Source: Sporisorium sorghi
Lineage: Eukaryota; Basidiomycota; Ustilaginomycetes; Ustilaginales; Ustilaginaceae
Assembly: GCA_023212695.1 (NCBI GenBank)
Contig: JALCCG010000003.1
Span: 1 to 64,000 of the forward strand
Length of the DNA stretch: 64,000 bases
Direction: 5' to 3'
Shown: positions 33,878-44,540 of the stretch, in pieces
Layout: each line of letters begins with the position of its first letter
How positions within the stretch are numbered: position 1 is the stretch's first letter
Notes under the pieces: generated by a model
What the model was told of the DNA's origin: nothing
The model's database searches: none
Seen by the model: only the letters and a program-made list of their open reading frames with translations
Translations under genes and position numbers: made by a program

Positions 33878-35269
33878 TTAAATCATACGGGTTCCAAAGA
33901 TCTCGTTTAATCCTTGCGCAACAATCACAATTTCGTCCGCCTGTATCGTCCTAGCATCTAGAAGAAGGGCATTCTTATGAATTCGAGCAATGATCGGAGG
34001 ATCATGCTTTCGTAGTTCTCTTTCCAACCACTGTACATCGAATCGATCGGAATGAACCGCGACAACAAAAGATGGCAATTTTACATCAGGCATCGAACCG
34101 CCACCGATCTCAGAGTAATCTGGAATGATTTTAGCATATGGTTTATAGTCGTCTAACAGTAGGTCACAAAGCTCCTCTGCCTTTTTCTTAATTTCTTGTG
34201 GCGTAAGCAGGATATCTCTAAGTGTAGGTAATTCTTCTACCAACTTTTTTTCATCAAGATACAATAATAGCGTGGATTCTAATGCAGCAAGAGTTAACTT
34301 ATCCGGTCGCAAAGCTCTGATGAGCGGATTTTTCTTTAATGTATTGATTAAATCACGTCTACCAATAATAATGCCGGCTTGAGGTCCTCCTAACAATTTA
34401 TCGCCGCTAAAGCTGATCAAATCTACTTTCTTGTCGACGATCTCTTTAATAAACGGCTCGTTGCCGATTTTGTGTTTTTTTAAATCGTATAATACACCGC
34501 TGCCAAGATCCTCATACACCGGAATATGATGCTTCTGTCCAAGCATGACGAGGTCTTCAGTCAATACAGAATGTGTATATCCGTTCATTACAAAATTGCT
34601 CTTGTGGACCTTAAGTAACATAGCCGTATTCTCATTGATTGCTCGCTCATAGTCATGCGTATATGTGCGGTTAGTCGTACCAACTTCGTTAAGAACAGCC
34701 CCGCTTTCCTTCATGATGTCAGAAATACGAAATGATCCTCCGATTTCAACAATTTCACCTCGGGATACAATAACCTCCTTTTCTGAAGCTATTGCCTTGA
34801 GTATAAGAAATACAGCGGATGCATTATTATTCACAACCAAGGCTGCCTCTGCACCCGTCAAAGTCGTAATAAGTTGTTCGACGATATCATGTCTGGATCC
34901 GCGCTTTCCTGTTTCAAGATTATATTCTAAATTCGAGTATCTTCCGGCTATTTTTGTTAGATGCTGATTAACCGCATTCGGAAGTACAGAACGTCCTAGA
35001 TTGGTATGCAAAACAACGCCAGTGGCATTAATGACTGGAACCATATTGGGTTTTAAACGCTTCCGAATAAAATCTACAAGATCGTTTAGCAATTGATCCT
35101 CCGAGATGGATGTCAACTGTCCAGAGACGATTTCGCTTCTAACTTCTTCAAGATACTTTTTTATTAATATGGTGATATAGTCGGATGATACAGCATGATT
35201 TTCTACTATATTTTTTATAATGGGATGATTTAATTGGCTGGCAACAGAGGGAATAGAACGAAAGATCAT
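33878..35269 (-). CDS. selA: L-seryl-tRNA(Sec) selenium transferase SelA
   Basis: 463 residues, normal length. The N-terminal domain binds tRNA-Sec; NATGVVLHTNLGRS near residue 82 and the PLP site SFSGDKLLGGPQAG (the Lys forms the cofactor bond) identify SelA. The enzyme turns seryl-tRNA-Sec into selenocysteyl-tRNA using selenophosphate. AAGGAG precedes ATG 35269. selB follows, so selAB form one operon. selD, which makes selenophosphate, is not in this window. Confidence 0.95.
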   Translation of the reverse strand: MIFRSIPSVASQLNHPIIKNIVENHAVSSDYITILIKKYLEEVRSEIVSGQLTSISEDQLLNDLVDFIRKRLKPNMVPVINATGVVLHTNLGRSVLPNAVNQHLTKIAGRYSNLEYNLETGKRGSRHDIVEQLITTLTGAEAALVVNNNASAVFLILKAIASEKEVIVSRGEIVEIGGSFRISDIMKESGAVLNEVGTTNRTYTHDYERAINENTAMLLKVHKSNFVMNGYTHSVLTEDLVMLGQKHHIPVYEDLGSGVLYDLKKHKIGNEPFIKEIVDKKVDLISFSGDKLLGGPQAGIIIGRRDLINTLKKNPLIRALRPDKLTLAALESTLLLYLDEKKLVEELPTLRDILLTPQEIKKKAEELCDLLLDDYKPYAKIIPDYSEIGGGSMPDVKLPSFVVAVHSDRFDVQWLERELRKHDPPIIARIHKNALLLDARTIQADEIVIVAQGLNEIFGTRMI

Positions 35270-35636
35270 ATATTTCTCCTTGGTTTTAGTATAGGAATAC
35301 TTAATTACATCAATTTATAGTATATATTCTAGGAAGGGAATCTTATGGTTTAATTATTACTTGATGTAAATTATAGTAATAATTAAATTTATTCTCACAA
35401 TTTATTCCTTTTGAATCAAAGTATAATCATACTTTTTATATCAAGCAACCGCTTATCTTAAAAATCTACATAATTTTCAAGATGGAATATTGCTACACTA
35501 TTTCGAATTTCATTATGATGCAATATGTAAAAATCCCTTTCTGCCAACAAATGTTAAGTCATCGTTTCAGATGTACTTTTCAACATTTGTGTGCAAAAAG
35601 GGATGATATCAACATGTATTTAATTGTTTCTAGCGA
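35270..35636. other. Intergenic region with a long imperfect inverted repeat
   Basis: AT-rich, no gene. It contains the selA promoter area and the repeat at 35533-35604. Confidence 0.5.
35533..35604. repeat. Long imperfect inverted repeat
   Basis: ATCCCTTTCTGCCAACAAATGTT at the left pairs with AACATTTGTGTGCAAAAAGGGAT at the right (about 20 of 23 pairs), with a 26-base loop. It could be a terminator for the DUF1450 gene, an RNA structure or a small mobile-element relic. The stem ends are AT-rich with no clear U tract. Confidence 0.45.
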
Positions 35637-35891
35637 TTAAATATCATGGAAAACAGCCAGTTCAGCCTCGATAGCAGCTTTGATCTTCTCGACGCATTCT
35701 TCCGTCGTTGCCGCAAATACACGGTTTCCATTCACCATTGCATATGGACGCAGCTTGCACAGACCGCAAAGATTCATGCAATCCGCCCGCAGGACCGCGA
35801 TTTCGGGATACAATTCCTCAAGATGCTCAAGTTCCAAAGCACTCATCAAGTTGCTGTCGCATATTTCCACAACAACAATTCCCATCCCCAT
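35637..35891 (-). CDS. DUF1450 family protein
   Basis: 84 residues from ATG 35891, the most likely of four close ATG codons (35897, 35891, 35885 and 35927). GIVVVEICDSNL at the start and the CMNLCGLCKLRPYAMVNG segment with three cysteines (C-x3-C-x2-C) match the DUF1450 (YuzB-like) family. The cysteine cluster suggests metal or iron-sulfur binding, but the function is unknown. Short single-gene unit. Confidence 0.8.
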   Translation of the reverse strand: MGMGIVVVEICDSNLMSALELEHLEELYPEIAVLRADCMNLCGLCKLRPYAMVNGNRVFAATTEECVEKIKAAIEAELAVFHDI

Positions 35892-35979
35892 CTTCATCAC
35901 CACAATTCGATTTGACAATACGTTCATTTATTATGAGGAATAGACCCGGTTTTGTCAAATCGAACGAACACTGCAGCAT

Positions 35980-36771
35980 TTAATGAATGAGCGACTCCGC
36001 ACCATCGATATAGATTTCCGTGCCGGTGATGTGCGAGGAATCATCGGATGCCAGAAAAGCCACCAGTTGGGCCACTTGCGCAGGTTGTCCCGGACCATCT
36101 GCCAAAGGCTGGTCCCCTTCCGGATATTCAATCGGGATGGTCACTTCGTCCAGCTCCGGCTTGGCAATCGTGCTCTGATCAATGTTGGTTGCGATTGCAC
36201 CCGGACAGATCGCGTTTACCCGGATTTTATAACGTGCAAGCTCCAGAGCCGCCATCTTCATAAAAGCAACCTGACCTGCTTTTGTTGTGCTGTATGCAGA
36301 GAAACCAAACCCGGTAAACACCCGATTTCCGTTGATGGAGCTGGTTATGATAATGCTGCCCCCCGCTTCTTTTAAGTAGGGAATCGCATATTTCACCGTA
36401 GCGAAGGTTCCTCTTAAATTGATGTTAATGGTTGCATCCCATTCGTCCAGCTCCATGATTTCGATCGGGGCCTTCGTTCCGTTTATTCCTGCGTTTGCGA
36501 ACACGATATCGATCTTGCCCCACCTATCAACCGCTTCGCTGAAGCAATCCTTCAGCGATTCAGCATGGGAGATATCGCAGTTGCCCGTTATGGCTTCGCC
36601 GCCGCCTTGTTCAATGGTGCTCTTCACCTTCTCTACGCGTTCACGATCGATATCGATCAACAGCAGCTTAGCTCCCTGCTCCGCCAACAGAAGGGCTGAG
36701 GCCTGGCCGATTCCGGAACCCGCACCGGTAACGATGGCTACTTTGCCATCCAAACGTTGATTCGTTGACAT
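35980..36771 (-). CDS. Short-chain dehydrogenase/reductase
   Basis: 263 residues from ATG 36771, eight bases after AAGGAGG. Rossmann motif TGAGSGIG (residues 15-22), NAG in FANAGINGT, the catalytic Ser in TSSINGN, and YSTTKAG with catalytic Tyr and Lys near 157-161. The C-terminal end HITGTEIYIDGAESLIH is typical of classical SDRs. The Asp-rich LLIDIDRERV after the Rossmann strand suggests NAD(H) preference. Substrate unknown. Confidence 0.9.
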   Translation of the reverse strand: MSTNQRLDGKVAIVTGAGSGIGQASALLLAEQGAKLLLIDIDRERVEKVKSTIEQGGGEAITGNCDISHAESLKDCFSEAVDRWGKIDIVFANAGINGTKAPIEIMELDEWDATININLRGTFATVKYAIPYLKEAGGSIIITSSINGNRVFTGFGFSAYSTTKAGQVAFMKMAALELARYKIRVNAICPGAIATNIDQSTIAKPELDEVTIPIEYPEGDQPLADGPGQPAQVAQLVAFLASDDSSHITGTEIYIDGAESLIH

Positions 36772-36887
36772 TGCCACAACCTCCTTGTTCAGTTACATGA
36801 TTATACATAACCCAAGGAGTCCAGCTCTGAATCTTGCCTGACCAATGCTGTCATACAATTTACTATCAAATCTTGTTCTTCCGCAGC

Positions 36888-37970
36888 TTAAAGCTGGAAT
36901 ACCGCTGGTTTCACGCATACCGGCTTCGATTGACTGACTGTATACCCTGTGAAGGCAAGCTTTCCATCTTCCGGATCTACATTAAATAACACCAGATTGT
37001 TCCCGTCCCTGTTGGCAACCACCATAAACTTGCCCCCCGGCATCAGCGTAAAATGGCGAGGATGGCCGCCCTCCGTGGATATATATTGAACCGGGCTTAA
37101 ATAGCCGGTATCTTCATGTACGGAGAACACAACGATACTGTCGTGTCCGCGATTAGATCCATACACCGTTTTGCCGTCCTCAGACACAGCAATCTCAGCG
37201 CAATAGCTTTCCCCGTCAAAATCCACAGGCAATGTTGATATCGTCTCCAGAACAGCCAAGCGTCCTTCGTCCTGGATGTAACGAAGCACCGTTACGCTTG
37301 AATTCAGTTCATTAATGACATAAGCATAAACTCCGCTTGGATGGAATGCCAGATGGCGGGGTCCTGCCCCCTCTTCAAGCTGGGTCTCACCGTGGAAGCT
37401 CAACTCGTTGGTATCCGGATTAATTGTATAAGACAGAATCTTGTCCAATCCCAAGTCCTGCACAAACACATATTTACCATCCGGACTGTAAAATGCCGAG
37501 TGCGCTCTGGCTTGCTGAGCTTCACGCACAGGCACGAGATCCGAATGTTTCTTCTCATCCAGCAGCTCACCGGCTAGACCTTCCTCATCGATAGAAAGAA
37601 GACCTACCAAGCCCCCATGATAACTTGAAACGATCAGATACTTACTTGATTCGTCGCGCTGTATATGACAAGTCGAGCTGCTGACACTGCGAACGCGATT
37701 CCGTTCGATCAGCTTGCCGGCAGCAGGATCAATCTCAAAACTGACAACCTCGCCTGCCTTGCCTCCCTGCTCTGCCATTTCGCCAATGGCATATAAGCGT
37801 CTGTTATCCGCGTCCACGTTGAGGAATGTCGGATTCTTAATGCCGGAGACCTCATCGAGCAGCTTCAGCTCGCCGCTGTCCTCATTAAATTCATATATAC
37901 ATACACCGCTTTGATCCTCTTCCGCATAAGCACCTGTAAACAGCAGCGTACGCTGTGATCGGTTAGCCAT
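36888..37970 (-). CDS. Lactonase family protein (6-phosphogluconolactonase-type beta-propeller)
   Basis: 360 residues, seven-bladed propeller length. Family motifs: LLFTGAYAEED at the start, NPTFLNVDADNRRLYAIGE, FVQDLGLDKILSY, GAGPRHLAFHPSGVYAYVINELNSSV and GGHPRHFTLMPGGKFMVVAN. Relatives hydrolyse 6-phosphogluconolactone in the pentose phosphate pathway (E. coli Pgl type), though Firmicute members are not all tested. No signal peptide, so cytoplasmic. Confidence 0.87.
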   Translation of the reverse strand: MANRSQRTLLFTGAYAEEDQSGVCIYEFNEDSGELKLLDEVSGIKNPTFLNVDADNRRLYAIGEMAEQGGKAGEVVSFEIDPAAGKLIERNRVRSVSSSTCHIQRDESSKYLIVSSYHGGLVGLLSIDEEGLAGELLDEKKHSDLVPVREAQQARAHSAFYSPDGKYVFVQDLGLDKILSYTINPDTNELSFHGETQLEEGAGPRHLAFHPSGVYAYVINELNSSVTVLRYIQDEGRLAVLETISTLPVDFDGESYCAEIAVSEDGKTVYGSNRGHDSIVVFSVHEDTGYLSPVQYISTEGGHPRHFTLMPGGKFMVVANRDGNNLVLFNVDPEDGKLAFTGYTVSQSKPVCVKPAVFQL

Positions 37971-38143
37971 ATTACTGTATCTCTCCTCTCGTTTATCGAT
38001 AACTCTATATCGTATGTAGAGATCTTTCAGTTACCATGTTAACTTCAAGCCATATGAAAATCAAATGGCTTGTCTTTAATGCCTGTTTGTCTTTTGGCAT
38101 TCCGGGTATGTATGTATTATACGGACAAAAAGGAGGTATTCCC

Positions 38144-38311
38144 ATGAAACAACCAAGCAGTGAAGAAGTGCGCAATCATCAGGACACAAAGAACGACTCG
38201 CAGGAACAACGAGACAAGGTGAAGAAGCGGCAGGATGTGGAACCTCAGGCTGAGAATTGGAATCCCCGGGATCTCCCCAAGCCAGACGATAAACAGCAAT
38301 CTAAATCCTGA
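38144..38311 (+). CDS. Small hydrophilic protein
   Basis: 55 residues from ATG 38144, after a perfect AAAAGGAGG eight bases upstream; the frame is open further up to 38036 but without a site. The protein is highly charged (QDTKNDSQEQRDKVKKRQD) and disorder-like, ending PDDKQQSKS. Family unknown. A strong terminator follows, so it is a complete small transcription unit and likely a real gene. Confidence 0.65.
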   Translation: MKQPSSEEVRNHQDTKNDSQEQRDKVKKRQDVEPQAENWNPRDLPKPDDKQQSKS

Positions 38312-38320
38312 TAGATCATA

Positions 38321-38358
38321 TAAGAAGGCCGCATGGGAATGTCCATGCGGCCTTCTTA
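38321..38358. terminator. Bidirectional terminator
   Basis: TAAGAAGGCCGCATGG pairs perfectly with CCATGCGGCCTTCTTA around a 6-base loop, between the convergent small gene and odhB. Confidence 0.9.
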
Positions 38359-38386
38359 TTATGCAAGTCTCTCTTCTCTTGGATAA

Positions 38387-39661
38387 TTATCCTTCCAGAA
38401 GCAGTGACTCCGGATCTTCAAGAAGCTCTTTAATCGTTACCAGGAAGCGAACCGCTTCGGATCCGTCAACGATTCGGTGATCGTAAGACAATGCGATGTA
38501 CATCATAGGGCGGTTCTCCATGCGCTCAGCATCGATGGCTACTGGACGAAGCTGGATCTTGTGCATGCCGAGAATACCCACCTGAGGTGTATTCAGGATC
38601 GGTGTAGACAGCAGCGAGCCGAAGACGCCGCCGTTCGTAATCGTAAATGTTCCGCCTTGAAGTTCAGACAAGGACAGCGCATTATTGCGAGCTTTCGCAG
38701 CCAGATTGCCGATTTCCTTCTCAATCTCGGCGAAGCCCAGGCGATCCGCATCGCGAACGACCGGAACGACAAGTCCTTCCTTAGCGGATACCGCGATACC
38801 GATATCATAGAATTTCTTCACAACAATATCGTCGCCATCAATCTCCGCGTTAAGATGCGGGAATCTCTTCAGCGCGCCCACAACCGCTTTGGTGAAGAAG
38901 GACATGAAGCCGAGGCCTACGTCATGCTTCTCCTGGAATGCTTGCTTACGACGCTTGCGCACATCTAGGATCGCTGTCATATCGACTTCATTGAAGGTAG
39001 TCAGCATGGCAGCTGTATGCTGCGCCTCAACCAAACGATTCGCAATCGTTTGACGGCGGCGGGACATGCGGGTACGTTCAACCGGTTTGCCATACTCAGC
39101 AGCCGGAGCTGATGCTGCCGGTGCTGGCGTTGAAGCTGCAGGCTTGCTAGGTGCTGCAGGCTGCTTGGCTTCATTATGATTCTTCACATCATCATGGTAA
39201 ATCCGACCGATCGGGTCGCGGCCCTGTACCTGGTCCAGATCAATCCCGCGCTCACGAGCCAGTTTGCGTGCGGATGGCGATGCAGTCAGGCCTGCTCCTT
39301 CCTCGCTTGGGGCCGGCACAGAAGCTTGTGGCTTAGGTGCTTCTGCAACTGGTGCTGGTGCAGCCTCCGGTTGTACTGGTGCAGGAGCTTCAGCAGCCTT
39401 CGATGCCGGTGCGCTTGCAACGCCTTCCTGTAGAGAAATTTGACCGATCACTTCCCCGATGGTCACATTCTCCCCTTCTTGACGAAGGATTTTTTCCACA
39501 ACGCCTTCAGACTCTGCGCTAATTTCTAGATTAACCTTATCCGTTTCTAACTCGAGCAGAACATCACCGATGTTTACGCTATCCCCTTCTTTAACGTGCC
39601 ATTTGAATATCGTTCCTTCGGTGATGGATTCGCCCATAGCTGGTACAGTAATTTCGCTCAC
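38387..39661 (-). CDS. odhB: Dihydrolipoyllysine succinyltransferase, E2 of 2-oxoglutarate dehydrogenase
   Basis: 424 residues, GTG start after GGAGGTAGC. The lipoyl domain (1-76) has the lipoylated Lys in [11 protein letters not shown] (about 43). An Ala/Pro-rich linker, the E1/E3-binding domain ([15 protein letters not shown]) and the catalytic domain with [12 protein letters not shown] near the C-terminus complete it. It transfers the succinyl group to CoA in the TCA cycle. Five bases separate it from odhA. Confidence 0.95.
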   Translation of the reverse strand: MSEITVPAMGESITEGTIFKWHVKEGDSVNIGDVLLELETDKVNLEISAESEGVVEKILRQEGENVTIGEVIGQISLQEGVASAPASKAAEAPAPVQPEAAPAPVAEAPKPQASVPAPSEEGAGLTASPSARKLARERGIDLDQVQGRDPIGRIYHDDVKNHNEAKQPAAPSKPAASTPAPAASAPAAEYGKPVERTRMSRRRQTIANRLVEAQHTAAMLTTFNEVDMTAILDVRKRRKQAFQEKHDVGLGFMSFFTKAVVGALKRFPHLNAEIDGDDIVVKKFYDIGIAVSAKEGLVVPVVRDADRLGFAEIEKEIGNLAAKARNNALSLSELQGGTFTITNGGVFGSLLSTPILNTPQVGILGMHKIQLRPVAIDAERMENRPMMYIALSYDHRIVDGSEAVRFLVTIKELLEDPESLLLEG

Positions 39662-39666
39662 AGCCG

Positions 39667-42543
39667 CTACCTCCCCAATGAGATCTGTTGATTTATAGTT
39701 TTACGATTAAGGGCAAAAGAAATGATGGTCTGTTGCTCATAAGCATGAACATCCTGATATCCGCTAGCCGGGCTCGAACGCTCAGGACGTCCGCTGTAAC
39801 GGACCTCTGTGCCTTTTGGTGCAATTTCACGAATTCTCGGCTCCATGAAGCTCCAGCCGCCCATGTTCTGAGGTTCTTCCTGAACCCACAGAATCTCCTT
39901 CAGGTTCGGATATTTCTGCATAACACGGGAAATTTCCTCTTTAGGGAATGGATACAGCTGTTCCACACGAAGAACATGAATCCATGATTGGTCTTCATCC
40001 TTCTGCTTATCCAGCGCGTCCTCCAGATCGATCGCAACTTTCCCCGAGCACAGCACCAAGCGTTCGACCTTCTTCGGTGATTGGCCAAGACCAGGCTGTT
40101 CCATAACCTTCTGGAAGCCGCCTTCGCTGAATGCGTTCACCGGTGATGCCACACGCGGGTTGCGGATCAAGCTCTTCGGAGCCATGACAACCAGCGGACG
40201 GGCATCTTCCGTTTCAGTCAAAGACGCCTGCTTGCGAAGCAGATGGAAATACTGAGCAGCAGAAGTCAGATTCGCAACCGTCCAGTTATCTTCTCCGCTC
40301 AGCTGGAGGAAGCGTTCCAATCTTGCACTGGAGTGCTCAGGACCATTTCCTTCATATCCGTGAGGAAGCAGCATGACCATGCTGGATTTCTGTCTCCACT
40401 TCGAACGTCCAGCTGTAATGAACTGGTCAATGATAACTTGGGCACAGTTGGTGAAATCACCATATTGCGCTTCCCAGATAACCAAGGTCTCAGGAGAATA
40501 TACATTGTAGCCATATTCGAATCCAACAACAGCTGCTTCTGTCAGCGGGCTGTTATGAATGGCGAACGAAGCTTTGGCTTGCGGCAAGCGGTGCAGCGGG
40601 CAGAAGGTTTCTCCATTAACCGCATCGTGAAGCACAAGGTTACGGTGAGCGAACGTTGCCCGCTCCGCATCCTGTCCGGTAATCCGGATCGGCTTGCCAT
40701 CCGCAAGAATCGTAGCGAAAGCCAGCGTCTCCGCATGACCCCAATCCACCTTCTCGCCTTCATCAAGGGAATTGCTGCGGCGCTCAAGGATGCGTTGAAG
40801 CTTCGGATATACCGTAAAGCCTTCAGGCCATTGCAGAAGCTCGCGATTAATCCCGCGCAGTACCTCTGCAGATACGTTCGTTGCAGCTTCCTTCTTCGAT
40901 TTGCTATCGGTCGGTTTCAATCCTAGCAGGATCTGATCCACAGGATCCTTCGACTTTACGCGCTCATAAGAATTCTTCAATACCTCTACAACACGATTCT
41001 TCAATTCGTCCACTTGCTCCTGGGTCAGAACGTTTCCATCAACCAGCTTCTTCATATAGAGCGTGCTGACGGTTGGATGATTCTTAACCTTCTGATAGAT
41101 CAGCGGTTGAGTGGTTTCCGGATCGTCCGTTTCGTTATGGCCATATTTACGGTAGCCAACCAGGTCAATCAGAATGCTCTTCTTGAACTTATTCCGATAG
41201 TCGCTGGCAAGTCGGGCAACGGCAATACATGCTTCCGGATCATCTGCGTTCACGTGGATAATCGGAATTTCATATCCTTTAGCCAGGTCACTCGCATAAT
41301 GGGTCGATCTGGAATCCTTGCCCTCTGTCGTAAATCCGATACGGTTGTTCACGATAATGTGAATCGATCCACCCGTACGGTATGCCGGCAGCTTGTTGAA
41401 GTTCAGGGTTTCCGGCACGATGCCTTCGCCAGGGAATGCGGAATCGCCATGGATCTGAATGCTCAGCGCTTTGTTTACGTCCTGCTTCGGATATCCCGCT
41501 TCACCGCGTTCCTCCTGAGCCGCACGTGCAAAGCCCTCCACCACCGGATTGACATATTCCAAGTGACTCGGGTTATTCGCGAGCGTAATGCGAATCTCGC
41601 GGGCTTCATCCTTCTTCAAATAGCGGTCAGCTCCCAAGTGATACTTCACGTCACCTGTCCAGCCGTAGTTAATGCCCATGGAGCCTTCGGACGGCACCAG
41701 ATGTTTATTCGGGGAGTGCATGAACTCCGAGAAAATCTTGCTGTAATCCTTACCCAGCACATGAGCCAGGACGTTCAAGCGTCCACGGTGCGCCATGCCC
41801 ACCAGGATCGAGTTGACGTCCACTTCAGCCATCTGACGAACAATCTCATCCAGAAGCGGTACAAGCGCTTCGTTGCCTTCAACGGAGAAGCGCTTCGCAC
41901 CTACAAACGTACGGTGCAGGAACTCCTCGAATTGTTCGGCCTCCAGCAGTTTTTTCAGAAGTCCCTTGCGCTCATCAGCGCTTATGTCGGACAAGAAACG
42001 GCCGGATTCCGCTTGTTGATTAAGCCACTTGCGTTCTTCTTCATCATGCACATGACTGAATTCGTAGGCAATAGAGCCTGTATATAGTTGTAACAGCCGC
42101 TGGATTGCCTCATAGCCGTTCTTGATATCACTAGGAGCCTCCTCCCAGACGATATCTGCAGGCAGAGCTGCCAAATCCGCTTGGCTGAGTTGGTAGCTTT
42201 CTGGTTGAAGCAGACGTGTGTCGGCTTCGTTTCCAATTCCAATTGGATCAATGTCGGCGGCAAGATGACCATAGGTTCTAATGTTCCACACCAGTTTGCC
42301 GGCAGCTACCCCTTTTTTCAATAATTGCGGGTCATAGCTTACACCTTGTCCCTGCGAATCCGCTTTCTTTTCATTGTTTTCCAAAGATGGAGGCGGTCCC
42401 CAGCTGGCGAACAGCTCACGGTATCCTGGCTCCACAGATTGCGGGTCTTGCAAAAACTTCTCATACTGATCTTGAATGTACCCCAAGTTCGGACCGTGAT
42501 ATTTCTGCCAGGGTCCCTCTGTCATTCTGTCAAGGGTCTTCAT
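39667..42543 (-). CDS. odhA: 2-oxoglutarate dehydrogenase E1 component
   Basis: 958 residues. The N-terminal segment [20 protein letters not shown] is the usual Firmicute start. The thiamine-diphosphate site follows: [27 protein letters not shown] and NNRIGFTT. The C-terminal transketolase-like part has YGNV-type [14 protein letters not shown] and [23 protein letters not shown]. It decarboxylates 2-oxoglutarate and passes succinyl to OdhB. Ribosome-binding site GGAGG before ATG 42543. Confidence 0.96.
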   Translation of the reverse strand: MKTLDRMTEGPWQKYHGPNLGYIQDQYEKFLQDPQSVEPGYRELFASWGPPPSLENNEKKADSQGQGVSYDPQLLKKGVAAGKLVWNIRTYGHLAADIDPIGIGNEADTRLLQPESYQLSQADLAALPADIVWEEAPSDIKNGYEAIQRLLQLYTGSIAYEFSHVHDEEERKWLNQQAESGRFLSDISADERKGLLKKLLEAEQFEEFLHRTFVGAKRFSVEGNEALVPLLDEIVRQMAEVDVNSILVGMAHRGRLNVLAHVLGKDYSKIFSEFMHSPNKHLVPSEGSMGINYGWTGDVKYHLGADRYLKKDEAREIRITLANNPSHLEYVNPVVEGFARAAQEERGEAGYPKQDVNKALSIQIHGDSAFPGEGIVPETLNFNKLPAYRTGGSIHIIVNNRIGFTTEGKDSRSTHYASDLAKGYEIPIIHVNADDPEACIAVARLASDYRNKFKKSILIDLVGYRKYGHNETDDPETTQPLIYQKVKNHPTVSTLYMKKLVDGNVLTQEQVDELKNRVVEVLKNSYERVKSKDPVDQILLGLKPTDSKSKKEAATNVSAEVLRGINRELLQWPEGFTVYPKLQRILERRSNSLDEGEKVDWGHAETLAFATILADGKPIRITGQDAERATFAHRNLVLHDAVNGETFCPLHRLPQAKASFAIHNSPLTEAAVVGFEYGYNVYSPETLVIWEAQYGDFTNCAQVIIDQFITAGRSKWRQKSSMVMLLPHGYEGNGPEHSSARLERFLQLSGEDNWTVANLTSAAQYFHLLRKQASLTETEDARPLVVMAPKSLIRNPRVASPVNAFSEGGFQKVMEQPGLGQSPKKVERLVLCSGKVAIDLEDALDKQKDEDQSWIHVLRVEQLYPFPKEEISRVMQKYPNLKEILWVQEEPQNMGGWSFMEPRIREIAPKGTEVRYSGRPERSSPASGYQDVHAYEQQTIISFALNRKTINQQISLGR

Positions 42544-42765
42544 CGCTGACTCCCTCCGTCAGATTATTTTGATTGTTCATGGACGGAAATTCTGGTTTTA
42601 CATTAAATTAACGTTTTCTTACGATTACATTATAATACACTTGACCTACTTACCGAAAATACCCTTTATATATAATAATGATCTCGGAAACAGATGAATT
42701 TGCGGCAACTTTTTGACGATTTGTCCATTCGCTAACCATTTATCTGTATGAGCATACAATTAAAG

Positions 42766-43668
42766 TCATTTATCGGTAAAAATATCCTCATCCAGCCAAT
42801 TCATCTGCCTCAGCGGCTCGGGTCCGCTGTCCATTCCGAGTAAGCGAAGAAGCTGTTTCGCATTATCGGAAGCATCGCCTCCTGAATTGTTATTGAAGAT
42901 TATCCAGCACTGCTCCGATTTCTCAAGCAGCTCTTCGATCCATCCCTTCCATTGATTGAGCTCCTCCAGGCTGTAACGGTACAAGTACCGCACCTCACGC
43001 CAGTTGGGCTGACCGCTGGAATGCCATCCCTCGGCATTGCGCCCATGCATTCGGATCATGACGGCACCGGTATCCGATGTCTCCAACACGACGGGCACAG
43101 AACCGATACCTGCCTGGGGCTCGTCAGCTATGCTGTGAATCCAACCTTCACTGCGCATAAGCTCCATCGTCTTCTCGCGATATTCCGGCGCATACCAGCT
43201 CTGATGCCGAAATTCCAGAGCTACAGGAACATCCTTCATCCACTCCCGGGTGCGCTTCAGGATTTCCACGTGTTTGCGTTCGCACCCAAACCATGGCGGG
43301 TATTGAAAGAGAACCGCCCTTAACTTTCCCGCCAATCGCAGTTCTTCAACCGAAGCGAGCAGATGCTCAAACATCATTTTTACATTCGGGTACCTGTCTT
43401 TGCCTTGGCCGCGCGCGTGACCCGTCATGCCTTGATAGGCCTTTACAATAAAACCGAAATGGTCCGGGACCGCGGCTGCCCATTTACTCATCTGTTCTGC
43501 TGAAGGAATGGCATAGAACGAATTGTCCATCTCCACAATCGGAAAATGCCTGCTGTACATTTCCAGCTTATCGGCAGCCCTTGCCCCTTCATCGTACAAC
43601 TTGTCATGGTCTCCCCAGCCGGACAGCCCCATCTGAATCCGTTTCTCAAGCTTTTCTTCCTTTAACAT
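42766..43668 (-). CDS. DUF72 domain-containing protein
   Basis: 300 residues from ATG 43668, six bases after AGAGGA; the 43698 start lacks a site. TIM-barrel-like DUF72 signatures: MGLSGWGDHD, EMDNSFYAIPS, FGFIVKAYQGMTGHAR, LGKLRAVLFQYPPWF, VALEFRHQSWY and WIIFNNNSGGDASDNA. The family has been crystallised but has no settled function; it resembles sugar isomerase folds. Single gene. Confidence 0.88.
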   Translation of the reverse strand: MLKEEKLEKRIQMGLSGWGDHDKLYDEGARAADKLEMYSRHFPIVEMDNSFYAIPSAEQMSKWAAAVPDHFGFIVKAYQGMTGHARGQGKDRYPNVKMMFEHLLASVEELRLAGKLRAVLFQYPPWFGCERKHVEILKRTREWMKDVPVALEFRHQSWYAPEYREKTMELMRSEGWIHSIADEPQAGIGSVPVVLETSDTGAVMIRMHGRNAEGWHSSGQPNWREVRYLYRYSLEELNQWKGWIEELLEKSEQCWIIFNNNSGGDASDNAKQLLRLLGMDSGPEPLRQMNWLDEDIFTDK

Positions 43669-43783
43669 AACAATCCTCTCATCAACATGATTTACCATAT
43701 CGGGGACTTCTATTAATTAACCTCAACCCGGCGATTTCAAAAGCAAGCAGCCCCATACTGATTTTTCCAATGCCTGCAGGCAC

Positions 43784-44293
43784 CTACTTCTGATCGTAAA
43801 AGATATGGCGTGCCTCCAGGGCTCCGTCCTGGATAAGAAGCCGTCCATACGAATACCGGGGCTGTCTCCGTTTGTCAGTTGCCGATCCCGGATTAAACAT
43901 CAGCACGCCTTGTACATTTTCTAGGAAAGGAATATGGGAGTGACCGAACACTATGCAATCCACCTCGCTATCATGGAATGCCTTTCTTGCACGTGATGGC
44001 GTCGTCCCCCCTTGACCGTGTCCATGCACAATGCCGATTCGTTTTCCCTCGGCGAGGACAATCCTGTGGTATCCTAAGCGATCTATAATCACCTCATCGT
44101 CAACATTGCCGGCAACGCCCTCAACCGGAGCATACTGGCTCAGCAACTCGTTGAGCTCCCACTTGGACCAATCCCCTGCATGGATGATCAGATCCGAATG
44201 CCTAAGATCTTCTAACAGCGGAGCTGGAAGCACCTTCGCCTTTTTGGGCATATGGGTGTCTGATAATACCGTAATTCGAAAAGGATGACTCAT
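43784..44293 (-). CDS. Metallophosphoesterase, YfcE/MJ0936 type
   Basis: 169 residues from ATG 44293; the longer frame to 44518 adds 75 residues outside the family. Metal motifs: VLSDTHMP (Asp/His), IHAGDW (GDx), GNVDD, GIVHGHGQGG and FGHSHIP, the complete set of the calcineurin-like fold. These enzymes cleave phosphodiesters such as cyclic nucleotides or model substrates; physiological substrate unknown. The upstream coding-like extension overlaps the divergent LysE promoter region, another reason for the shorter start. Confidence 0.85.
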   Translation of the reverse strand: MSHPFRITVLSDTHMPKKAKVLPAPLLEDLRHSDLIIHAGDWSKWELNELLSQYAPVEGVAGNVDDEVIIDRLGYHRIVLAEGKRIGIVHGHGQGGTTPSRARKAFHDSEVDCIVFGHSHIPFLENVQGVLMFNPGSATDKRRQPRYSYGRLLIQDGALEARHIFYDQK

Positions 44294-44540
44294 CCTGTGC
44301 AGCAGCCCCTTCTTGTTCACATCAGATGCAAGCAGCTTTGCTGCGGGCACTATTATATATCCTACCAAATATTTGGATTCAAATAAAACCGCGCTGAAGC
44401 TGCGCGGCTCTAGGGGAGGATGAACAGAAAACATTTTCCAATTCACAGTTTTAGTTTGCCCCGAAGCTGAATACAATGTACGAGCATGCTTGTACGAGTC
44501 ATGCTTCGTTCCATTCAATCAGGGATAAGGTGGGATAACA

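Noticed and set aside
41014..42087. 357-codon plus-strand ORF opposite odhA
   Set aside because: Fully antisense to a highly conserved enzyme gene; the open frame follows from codon bias of the real gene.
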